From DATGHS01 sp035307785 (GTDB lineage Bacteria > Planctomycetota > Planctomycetia > Gemmatales > Gemmataceae), in the NCBI GenBank assembly GCA_035307785.1, contig DATGHS010000424.1, positions 1 to 22,575 on the forward strand: a stretch of DNA of 22,575 bases, written 5' to 3'. Made by a program: the position numbers and the translations under genes. Positions 7,866 to 13,951 of the stretch are shown here, piece after piece (the first letter of the stretch is position 1; each line of letters starts with the position of its first letter). The notes below the pieces were generated by a model, which was not told the DNA's origin, searched no databases, and saw only the letters and a list, made by a program, of their open reading frames with translations.

Positions 7866-8738
7866 ATGGCTCTCCATCCTTCTTTCCGGTTTGGATGGCG
7901 ATTGTTCGCCATCGCGCTCGCCGTGATCGTGTTAGCCGGGCTCGTAGCCCAGGCCCAATTCCCGCCGGTTCGCCCTTCGACAGTTCGCGGCACTCCCACA
8001 ATTCCGTTAGCTGCACAATCGACAGCAGTCAAAGACCTTGCAGGAAACCCAGTCTTCATTTTGTTTCCGCCTAACCCAAGCTTTCCGATGTCGCCGGGGC
8101 CATCACCTCTTAGGCCGGGTACGCCTGTGTCCACAATTAGTAATCCTCAATTGGGGCTTGTGGGAACCGGAGCGGCCGGCCAATTCCAAGGCATTGGTGG
8201 CGCCGGGGGAATAAATGGAATTGGGGGGATTGGCGGGGTCGGTGGCATCGGCGGAGTCGGAGGCGTTGGTGGGATTGGGGGTGTCGGTGGCGTTGGAGGC
8301 ATTGGCGGCCAGATCCAAGGCGGACTGCAAGGAATCGGCGGCCAGATCCAGGGCGGACTGCAGGGAATCGGTGGTAATTTCCAGGGTGCTGCCGGTATCC
8401 AGGGCGGCGTCGGTGGGTTTTCGGGCGGCCAAGGCTTTGGCGGCGGTATTTCGGGCTTTCAAATCGTTCCCGGCGTCTTTGTTTTGCCGCAGTTGCCTAC
8501 CGGCTACGTGGGTAGCATGTCCGGGGGCGTGGGCTTCAACGGTGGATTTCAAGGGCAGTTTCAGGGCGTCGGTGGACTACAAGGATTCCAGGGCCAAGCG
8601 GGTATCGGCGGCTTCGGCGGCGGTTTCGGCGGCGATATTGGCGGCTTCGGAGGTGGCGTCGCTGGGCTTGGCGGCATCCAGGGCTTTCAAGGCATCGGCG
8701 GCAAGTTCGGTGGCTTGAATGGGTACATAGGCAACTGA
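7866..8738 (+). CDS. secreted glycine-rich repeat protein
   Basis: 290 residues from ATG 7866; GAGG at 7855-7858 is the likely ribosome site. A signal peptide is visible (FGWRLFAIALAVIVLAGLVA, cleavage near AQA/Q). Residues ~30-98 are Pro/Ser/Thr-rich; from ~99 on the chain is Gly-dominated with G-G-I/V steps (GGIGGVGG, many copies), an exact 11-residue tandem (GGQIQGGLQGI twice, residues 147-168) and further G-F-Q-G motifs. A non-Gly island (FQIVPGVFVLPQLPTGYVG, ~197-216) interrupts it. Gly-rich exported chains of this type are usually structural surface or matrix proteins; the role is inferred from composition only. Frames overlapping on both strands are repeat shadows. Confidence 0.75.
   Translation: MALHPSFRFGWRLFAIALAVIVLAGLVAQAQFPPVRPSTVRGTPTIPLAAQSTAVKDLAGNPVFILFPPNPSFPMSPGPSPLRPGTPVSTISNPQLGLVGTGAAGQFQGIGGAGGINGIGGIGGVGGIGGVGGVGGIGGVGGVGGIGGQIQGGLQGIGGQIQGGLQGIGGNFQGAAGIQGGVGGFSGGQGFGGGISGFQIVPGVFVLPQLPTGYVGSMSGGVGFNGGFQGQFQGVGGLQGFQGQAGIGGFGGGFGGDIGGFGGGVAGLGGIQGFQGIGGKFGGLNGYIGN
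8304..8369 (+). repeat. 33-bp tandem repeat, two copies, in the Gly-rich gene
   Basis: Units 8304-8336 and 8337-8369 differ only at a few third-codon positions and each encodes GGQIQGGLQGI. This is a recent in-frame duplication inside a longer GGI/GGV run (about 8206-8303). Confidence 0.85.
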
Positions 8739-8750
8739 TGATTGGCGGGC

Positions 8751-8770
8751 GGGGACATTTCGATGTCCCC
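8751..8770 (+). terminator. short terminator-like hairpin after the Gly-rich gene
   Basis: GGGGACAT pairs perfectly with ATGTCCCC around a TTCG loop, 12 bases after the stop codon, followed by ATTTA. A second inverted repeat with a T-run follows at 8879-8914. Confidence 0.65.
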
Positions 8771-8878
8771 ATTTAGCATCCGCCTTGGCTCCGGTCTCCC
8801 TTGCGGCGTCGTTAGTGAATCGAAGTGTATGGTTAAGATTTCGCCGCGACGGTTAGGAATTGACCTGACATTTATGCC

Positions 8879-8914
8879 AACAAGCCTGTAAACGTATGCA
8901 TTTGGCTTGTTTTC
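8879..8914 (+). terminator. second hairpin with T-rich tail
   Basis: AACAAGCC (8879-8886) pairs with GGCTTGTT (8904-8911) around a 17-base loop, and TTCT follows. It may be a back-up terminator of the Gly-rich gene or belong to an untranslated transcript. Confidence 0.4.
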
Positions 8915-9080
8915 TACTTCGGCATCGGACTTGCATCACAACATAGTGTCAATACCCCGGTTTTGGTTCTAATACGGCGCATATCGAGCGGGTTTACCCG
9001 ATCGCCGTAATTTTGCGATGGCCATTCCGCCACCTGGCAAAAAACAGGCGCTTCGGGCAAAACCAGCGATTACCAAACCG

Positions 9081-9100
9081 TGATTCGACTGCTCGAATCA
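9081..9100. promoter_or_regulatory. 8-bp perfect dyad upstream of the TIGR03000 gene
   Basis: TGATTCGA and TCGAATCA are perfect inverted copies separated by CTGC, 78 bases before the ATG at 9178. Its position suits an operator or a leader hairpin. No promoter boxes could be fixed with confidence around it. Confidence 0.35.
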
Positions 9101-9177
9101 ACGGTCCGCTATTCGTCTGTCTCTTTATGTGGCCGCTTGGGTGGTCCTTGACCGTCATTTCTTCAAAGAGGTGCATC

Positions 9178-10086
9178 ATGCGAACGATTGGCATTTCCTT
9201 GACGTTCTGTGCCGCGTGCTTGCTGGGTCTGCCCGCGCTAACATTGGCTCAACACGGCCATAGTGGAGGGGGCAGTTCCAGTGGCCACAACAGCAGTAGC
9301 AGTTCTGGTGGCTACAGCCACGGCAGCGGCTATTCCGGTGGCTACTCGCACTATAGCGGCGGCTCTTATAGCCACCCCAGCTATTCCGGCAGCGGCTACT
9401 CCGGAACGCACAGCGCTTACTATGGCTCGGGCAATTATTACGGAGCGCATCCGAACAATTACTACGGCCACGATGGTCATGCTTACTCTGGAAACGGCTA
9501 CTATGGCCACAATGGCTATTATGGAAACGGCTACTATGGCCATAACGGCTATTATGGAAATGGCTACTACGGCCACAACGGCTATTACGGTCATGATGGC
9601 TACTATGGCCACGGCTATTACGGCTATGGCGGCTTTGGTTGGCCCGGATTCGGCTTCGGCGGCTTGCCATTATTCAGCTACCCGTGGGGTTTCTCTCGCT
9701 ATGACTATGGCTATGGCGCCCCTTACTACATGGGTTCTTATTACTACGGTCCGGCCGATAGCTATGTCGCGGCGCCAACGGATTCGCCGGATATGAACTA
9801 CTTGCCCGCCACCACAACCGCTCCGTCAGATGAATCCATGGACCCCAATGTAGCCAACATCGAGGTGCGCTTGCCTGCCAATGCGACACTCTGGGTGCTG
9901 GGTCAAAAGACCGACACAACCGGAGCCGTGCGGCACCTCTACTCGCCGGAACTGAAGCCGGGGGAGACTTACACCTACCAGTTCCGCGCTCGCTGGACCG
10001 ATGCCAACGGAAAGACCGTGGAGCGAAGCAAGAGCGTGGATGTGAAGGCCGGCGCCTGGATCGGCGTGGACTTCAACAAGGTGTAG
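9178..10086 (+). CDS. secreted Tyr/Gly/His/Asn-rich protein with C-terminal TIGR03000 domain
   Basis: 302 residues from ATG 9178, with AAAGAGG at 9165-9171; the open frame continues upstream to 9013, but the signal peptide (ISLTFCAACLLGLPALTLAQ) fixes this start. Residues 25-96 are Ser/Gly/Tyr/His-rich and 97-150 consist of NGYYGHNGYYG-type units, three of them consecutive (106-138). A Phe/Gly/Tyr-rich stretch and a Thr/Pro linker lead to residues ~226-302, which match the Planctomycete-specific TIGR03000 domain: ANIEVRLPANATLWVLGQKT, TTGAVRHLYSPELKPGETY, then VDVKAGAWIGVDFNKV. The domain is of unknown function and usually ends exported proteins. The repeat half is likely an extended surface polymer. 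A strong terminator follows. A decayed relative of this domain lies at 11732-11922. Confidence 0.85.
   Translation: MRTIGISLTFCAACLLGLPALTLAQHGHSGGGSSSGHNSSSSSGGYSHGSGYSGGYSHYSGGSYSHPSYSGSGYSGTHSAYYGSGNYYGAHPNNYYGHDGHAYSGNGYYGHNGYYGNGYYGHNGYYGNGYYGHNGYYGHDGYYGHGYYGYGGFGWPGFGFGGLPLFSYPWGFSRYDYGYGAPYYMGSYYYGPADSYVAAPTDSPDMNYLPATTTAPSDESMDPNVANIEVRLPANATLWVLGQKTDTTGAVRHLYSPELKPGETYTYQFRARWTDANGKTVERSKSVDVKAGAWIGVDFNKV
9493..9591 (+). repeat. 33-bp tandem repeat, three copies
   Basis: Three consecutive units encode NGYYGHNGYYG with synonymous differences; related but imperfect units continue on both sides. It is coding repeat, not a CRISPR: there are no spacers of constant length. Confidence 0.8.
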
Positions 10087-10123
10087 CAGAACTTATACCT
10101 ATGAAGCGTTGAGCACGATAATT

Positions 10124-10169
10124 AAGCAAGCGGCCGGTGCATCGATGATCGCGACCGGTCGCTTGTTTT
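10124..10169 (+). terminator. intrinsic terminator of the TIGR03000 gene
   Basis: The left arm 10124-10138 pairs with 10154-10168 (15 bp including G-T wobbles) around a 15-base loop, and the right arm runs into TTTTC. It begins 38 bases after the stop codon. Confidence 0.8.
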
Positions 10170-10346
10170 CAGTGTTCAAAGCGGCTCAGTTTTCGAAATC
10201 GGTTTGCCCGGCTCGCACAGCTTGCGTCCCCCTGAATCCCGCCAGTGCCTTCTTTTAATGTCATCCGCTGCGATTTCTTCTGCCGTATCATCGAATTGGC
10301 CGTTCCGGGTACAAATGCCTCCAAGGCAACTTTAACGAGGAGAAAC

Positions 10347-10673
10347 ATGAACACGAACCCGAAAGCGAACACTCGACAAACGTCACTCGCCGGTTCGCCA
10401 ATCTCAACGGTCTCGCGATCGCCAACCCTCGGACTTTTCGGCGGACTTATGTTTATCTTGTGGGACAATTCGGCCCGGAAAGCCATTTCTCAGACCCCGA
10501 TAGTGGCGCTCATCGCTCTTTTGGCATTCACCGCGCTCGTGGTCAGCGCCCGCTATGCACTTCGCTCCCGCGCCCGTAGAAGGTGGCGGGCCGTCTTGGA
10601 TTGCTACACGGCACAGGAAGAGAAAAAGATCACCAACTCACGGAGTAATCTGCAGGCTCGTCCACAGCCATAA
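10347..10673 (+). CDS. small membrane protein, unknown function
   Basis: 108 residues from ATG 10347, with GAGGAG at 10337-10342 just upstream; the frame extends upstream without a better start. After a polar Thr/Ser-rich N-terminus there is a weak hydrophobic stretch (LGLFGGLMFILW, ~29-40) and a clear membrane helix (TPIVALIALLAFTALVVSA, ~50-68), followed by a very basic segment (RYALRSRARRRWRAVL), suggesting the C-terminus is cytoplasmic by the positive-inside rule. I do not recognise a family. The strong terminator upstream means it has its own promoter somewhere in 10170-10346. Confidence 0.55.
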   Translation: MNTNPKANTRQTSLAGSPISTVSRSPTLGLFGGLMFILWDNSARKAISQTPIVALIALLAFTALVVSARYALRSRARRRWRAVLDCYTAQEEKKITNSRSNLQARPQP

Positions 10674-11166
10674 ATGCGGCGAAAGAACGGGTGGGGCCGA
10701 CGAATCATTCTTCGAGAGAAATTCAAAAGCTCGCCTCTCTTATACGGTACGTCGGCTCTGGCCCAATTGCTAATAACCTGGCGTGCCAATTCGAGTGCAG
10801 GCCTCTTTCTGATGGAGCCGCCCCGCTCGGTGAAATATTCACCGGCGTGAACAAAAACCTACCGTGTTACGCCTTCAGACTGGTTTCGGACTTCGCCATC
10901 AGGGAATGCGAAAGATCAGGTTTACCACCTGTCAGCAACGCATTCGCCAAAACGGCACAGTTCTTGCGTTTGCCCTAGTGAAAACGGCATTTGTGCCAAG
11001 CGATTGATCGGCTCACCTGCTTGCATCTCCTGAATTCATCAGATACGGAAAACGCGAGAGCAGGTGGAAACTAAAATCCGTGCTAACGATGGCGAACCAA
11101 GCTAGTTCGCCAATACGTTCTGGAATCATTGTGTGTGCTTTTGACCAAATCTGTCAGGAGATAGCG
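10674..11166. other. intergenic region, nothing convincing
   Basis: Roughly 490 bases. A frame opens from GTG 10691 to 10978, but it has no ribosome site, no recognisable motif and mixed composition, so I do not call it. No clear hairpin or promoter was found. Confidence 0.4.
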
Positions 11167-11394
11167 ATGCAAAACGTCACATGCAAGAATTGCCAACAGA
11201 AGTTTGATTTTGACCCGAAAACCGTGTGGACTTCACCGGGCGAACTTCAACGATCAGTTAGCAGTATTCCTCCAAGGGTCGTTATCCAGTGTCCTAGATG
11301 TGAAGAGTGGCTCGCGATTGCCGTGCAGTCCATGACTACTTGTTCATATTCACCAACGTTGCAGACGTGCTCGACTAGACACCGGCCGTTCTGA
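11167..11394 (+). CDS. small zinc-ribbon-like protein
   Basis: 75 residues from ATG 11167, with AGGAG at 11156-11160 and a 6-base spacer. CKNC at residues 6-9 and CPRC near 42-45 form two CxxC knuckles separated by ~32 residues, the usual arrangement for a single zinc-binding ribbon; the segment between is QKFDFDPKTVWTSPGELQRS and similar. The last 20 or so residues (SMTTCSYSPTLQTC...) look unstructured. Such ribbons bind nucleic acid or protein, but nothing here tells which. No operon partner; the next start is 120 bases on. Confidence 0.55.
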   Translation: MQNVTCKNCQQKFDFDPKTVWTSPGELQRSVSSIPPRVVIQCPRCEEWLAIAVQSMTTCSYSPTLQTCSTRHRPF

Positions 11395-11513
11395 ATTCCT
11401 CTTCGGCTTGTCAGCCCGCTCGAATGGCGGCGGAACGCCTCATATGGTGTTTCGCGCCATACGCCAAACGAGTCTGCAAGATTGTAGCCCCATTTTTGCT
11501 CTGGAGGCAAGTC

Positions 11514-11732
11514 ATGAACCCGCCATTGCCCGACCGGGATCCACTTGTGGAAGATCTCGCTGCCGAATTAACCACGGCGATTTACCCGGTCATGCTGCAA
11601 CATGGGCTCGGACCGCGCTGGCTCGAATTGCAGCTCGACATTTGGAATTCGTTGATTGGACGGATCAACCAAATGGAGCACGACAACGTAGAACATGCTT
11701 CAAGATACCTCCTGCTCTGCATCGCAGAATAG
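11514..11732 (+). CDS. small hypothetical protein
   Basis: 72 residues from ATG 11514, with GGAGG at 11503-11507 and a 6-base spacer. The chain is acidic and helical by appearance (LVEDLAAELTTAIYPVMLQH, then GPRWLELQLDIWNSL, then INQMEHDNVEHASRYLLLC), with no signal peptide or membrane segment. No family recognised. The good ribosome site and amphipathic helix pattern argue that it is real. It abuts a pseudogene: the first readable codons of the TIGR03000 remnant overlap its stop codon. Confidence 0.5.
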   Translation: MNPPLPDRDPLVEDLAAELTTAIYPVMLQHGLGPRWLELQLDIWNSLIGRINQMEHDNVEHASRYLLLCIAE

Positions 11733-11922
11733 CGCTCCCGACCAAAGCTGATAACGAGTTCACAGGTGCCGATCATAAACCGCAAACTTTCGCCGGCCCC
11801 GAGCATGACAAGAACACAAGCGAGCGGAGGGCACGTTGGGTTGGGACTGAGCCGTAGCGCGAACCAAACGTCTGGAAGTGAAGGGCGGCGCATGGATCGG
11901 CGTGGACTTCAATAGGGTGTAG
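11732..11922 (+). pseudogene. frameshifted remnant of a TIGR03000 domain
   Basis: Read in one frame from 11732, the translation runs ALPTKADNEFTGAD, QTFAGPEHDKNTSERRARW and then reaches a stop at 11855-11857. In another frame, from ~11854 to the TAG at 11920-11922, it reads ARTKRLEVKGGAW then IGVDFNRV. Together these give the order of the intact domain at 9856-10086 (TGA...SPEL...RARW...VERSKSVDVKAGAW then IGVDFNKV). The gap between RARW and the second frame is 7 bases shorter than in the intact gene, which explains the frame change. There is no start codon or N-terminal half. It is more likely a decayed member of the family than a coding gene. Confidence 0.75.
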
Positions 11923-11969
11923 CGAACCGGTGCATTCGCAGCACGACAAGAGAGCAGCTGGAACGACAG

Positions 11970-12171
11970 AGTAATCCGACCGGACTCTGCGAGCCGAAAT
12001 CAACTTCCCCGATCCGGCTGGCAAGATCATGCCAGGGATGTTCGGCATGGTGACGTTGACGGTGAGAAGCAAAGCCGGTAGCCGCAGTTCCTTGCAGCTA
12101 TTGCGTTGCGGAATTCGCAAGAATTCCGATCCGGCTGAAATCGGAGATTTCGCGAATTCCGCAACCGAATA
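11970..12171 (+). pseudogene. frameshifted C-terminal remnant of an RND efflux adaptor (HlyD/MFP family)
   Basis: From ~11979 one frame reads RTLRAEINFPDPAGK, then MPGMFGMVTLTV. This is the beta-barrel/membrane-proximal signature of RND periplasmic adaptors (family pattern: R-T-x-x-V/A-x-I-x-x-P-N/D-P-x-G-x-L-x-P-G-M-F/Y-G-x-V). The expected preceding 'NP-T' is found in another frame directly upstream (AATCCGACC at 11971-11979), so a base has been lost there. After VTL the sequence degenerates into the inverted repeat at 12105-12165 and stops at 12169. It is not a copy of the intact adaptor at 17278-18363, whose equivalent segment reads differently (LPTALSGTVYAGMFGRVTIP). No start or lipoyl domain is present. 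Confidence 0.75.
12105..12165. terminator. nested inverted repeat between converging units, possible bidirectional terminator
   Basis: Outer arms 12105-12118 and 12152-12165 are a perfect 14-bp inverted repeat (GTTGCGGAATTCGC and its complement). Inner arms 12125-12130 and 12140-12145 (TCCGAT/ATCGGA) form a second stem. It lies 20 bases beyond the stop of the minus-strand oxidoreductase and at the end of the plus-strand pseudogene. No long T-run is present, so terminator function is inference; a mobile palindrome is the alternative. Confidence 0.5.
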
Positions 12172-12185
12172 GCCGTGACACAACG

Positions 12186-13478
12186 CTAAGGCCAATTCAC
12201 ATGGCCCGTGCGCATTTTCCAGATGTAGTATTTTTCAAACCACACCTTTACCCAATGTGCCCACGGGCCTGGGATAAGCATCTGCCATTTGCGCCGGCTG
12301 GGAGCATAGATGCGGTCGGTGTACATGATGATGCCCATATTGCCGGCGTCCATCACGCACTTGGCGTCGATTTCGGTGGATGGTTTCGGTTTCAGCGGCT
12401 TGCCCGCAATGGTGGCCATGATGTTCATCGCTGCGTATTTCGCCATGACTTCACTCACGTAGCCGGTCTTCGGCACCGAACAGCCGGCTTCGCACGGCGC
12501 CGGCGGGGCGACGGCCACGCACACTCCCGCCGCGAAGATGTTGGCATGCTGTAGGTGACGGAAATAGTCATCGACCACGATGAAACCGCGCTCGTTGCCC
12601 AGGCCCGACTTGCGCACCGCCTCCACGCCGAGGAAAGGCGGAATGATCATCGCGTATTTGAACGGCAAACTCTTGCCCGCCAGCGCGTCCGGCGGCGCTT
12701 TCCCGCCGGCAGATGCATGATGCAGATCGCCCTTCGTGAAATGCACTTGGCCCGGCGTCACCTTTTCAATGACGGCGTTGAGCGCCCAATCAATGTGCGT
12801 GTGCCGGAAAAACCACTCGGTCATTTCCCTGGCCCAGGTAAGCCCGCCGATGCCGAAGTGGCCCGCAAACGGCTCGGCCGTGACGTACGTCACCGGCACG
12901 CGGTCGCGGATTCGCTCGCGGCGCAGGGCATATTCCAAATTGAAAATGAACTCGTACGCCGCTCCGAAACAGGCCGCGCCTTGCGTGGCCCCCACGATCA
13001 CCGGGCCAGGGTCCTGCACAAACCGTTTCCACGCCTGGGCGGCGCGCACCGCATGCTCCGCTGTGCAAATGCTTTCCGTAAAGCCACCATGCGGGCCGAG
13101 CCCCGGAACAACGTCGAACTGCACTTGGGGTCCGGTCGCAACGAGCAGATAATCGTAATCAATCTTCTTCGCTTCGTTTGAACCGTACGGAATAACCTCA
13201 ATCGTCTGCTTGATTGGATCGATTTGCTGGGCGCCGGCGCGAATGTACTCCGCCCCGGCTCGATCCAGCGCCGGCTTAAGAGGAAACGAAACATCGTCCG
13301 GCGAACGCCAGCCGAAGGGTACCCAGATTAATGACGGAATAAAGACGAACTTGTCGCTCTTGTCGATCACCGTGACCTTGTGCCCGTGCTGGATCGCGTG
13401 CTGGAGTTCGTAGGCGGCCGTCAAACCCGCAAAGCTGGCGCCGAGAATCACGATGTGTTTTTTGTCGGCGGATGTCAT
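12186..13478 (-). CDS. sqr: sulfide:quinone oxidoreductase-like FAD protein
   Basis: 430 residues from ATG 13478, preceded by GGAGGAG with a 5-base spacer (an upstream TTG at 13493 is rejected for that reason). The N-terminus has the FAD-binding fold HIVILGASFAGLTAAYEL (GxSxxG loop near residues 13-18), and a second nucleotide-fold segment PGPVIVGATQGAACFG. Three cysteines expected in sulfide:quinone oxidoreductases are visible: Cys138 (ESICTAEHA), Cys170 (GAACFGAAYEF) and Cys374 (AKCVMDAGNMG); the first two are 32 residues apart as in the Acidithiobacillus enzyme (128/160). PKTGYVSEVM and a C-terminal amphipathic end (WVKVWFEKYYIWKMRTGHV) fit membrane association. The family oxidises sulfide to sulfane sulfur and reduces quinone at the membrane. 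It is the last gene of the adaptor-permease-DUF302 unit. Confidence 0.9.
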   Translation of the reverse strand: MTSADKKHIVILGASFAGLTAAYELQHAIQHGHKVTVIDKSDKFVFIPSLIWVPFGWRSPDDVSFPLKPALDRAGAEYIRAGAQQIDPIKQTIEVIPYGSNEAKKIDYDYLLVATGPQVQFDVVPGLGPHGGFTESICTAEHAVRAAQAWKRFVQDPGPVIVGATQGAACFGAAYEFIFNLEYALRRERIRDRVPVTYVTAEPFAGHFGIGGLTWAREMTEWFFRHTHIDWALNAVIEKVTPGQVHFTKGDLHHASAGGKAPPDALAGKSLPFKYAMIIPPFLGVEAVRKSGLGNERGFIVVDDYFRHLQHANIFAAGVCVAVAPPAPCEAGCSVPKTGYVSEVMAKYAAMNIMATIAGKPLKPKPSTEIDAKCVMDAGNMGIIMYTDRIYAPSRRKWQMLIPGPWAHWVKVWFEKYYIWKMRTGHVNWP

Positions 13479-13493
13479 GGCTACTCCTCCCAA

Positions 13494-13901
13494 TCATTTG
13501 GCTGGACCTGCAGCAACATTTTGCATGACGCGCTGGAGCATCGCCTGCACATTGTCGGCGATCTCCGCCAGGCCGGGGTTTTGCACGAGTTGAAACAGCG
13601 TCTTCACATCGATGGCGGCCACGGTGGTCGTGCCATCGCCGTTGTCCCAAACGCAGACGTTGCAGGGCAGGAGCGCGCCGATTTCCGGTTCGGCGGAAAG
13701 TGCGCGATGTGCCAGCGGCGGATTGCATGCCCCCAAAATGATGTAAGGTCGGAACTGCTTGCCTAGCTTCTCTTTGACAGTCTTGCGAACATCGATCTCG
13801 GTTATGACGCCGAAGCCCTCGCTCTTGAGGCCGTCACGCGTTTTTGCCAGCGCCTGCTCGTATGGCAGGCGAACGGTTTGAACCATGCAATACTTGGACA
13901 T
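13494..13901 (-). CDS. DUF302 domain protein
   Basis: 135 residues from ATG 13901, with AGGAGG 7 bases upstream. The whole chain is one DUF302 domain: VQTVRLPYEQALAKTRDGLK, EGFGVITEIDV, LGKQFRPYIILGACNPPLAH, then LLPCNVCVWDNGDGTTTVAA and a helical end. Cys59 (ACNPPLA) and Cys80/Cys83 (PCNVC) are noteworthy; two of them sit in the positions where the family has conserved loops, and an extra cysteine makes a CxxC. No signal peptide, so probably cytoplasmic. Function of DUF302 is not established. It lies 50 bases after the RND permease and 15 before the sulfide:quinone oxidoreductase start, whose ribosome site immediately follows this stop, implying co-translation and a shared job, possibly as a sulfur- or metal-binding accessory (inference). 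Confidence 0.88.
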   Translation of the reverse strand: MSKYCMVQTVRLPYEQALAKTRDGLKSEGFGVITEIDVRKTVKEKLGKQFRPYIILGACNPPLAHRALSAEPEIGALLPCNVCVWDNGDGTTTVAAIDVKTLFQLVQNPGLAEIADNVQAMLQRVMQNVAAGPAK

Positions 13902-13951
13902 TCGGAAGCCTCCTAATTTAACCGTACCGAGAGGGTCGTCAGGCGTCCCCC

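Noticed and set aside
8215..8718. Second plus-strand frame within the Gly-rich gene
   Set aside because: A repeat-derived out-of-frame Ala/Ser/Val-rich shadow without a signal peptide.
9238..9670. Minus-strand and alternative plus-strand frames in the Tyr/Gly repeat region, and a possible CRISPR array
   Set aside because: The repeats are coding, have no unique spacers of constant length, and the signal peptide and TIGR03000 domain fix the reading frame.
10691..10978. 95-codon plus-strand frame
   Set aside because: GTG start without a ribosome site, and no recognisable features.
12555..13181. Long plus-strand frame (208 codons) across the SQR gene
   Set aside because: Antisense shadow of a gene with clear family motifs; the translation is Arg/His-rich with no domain or ribosome site.
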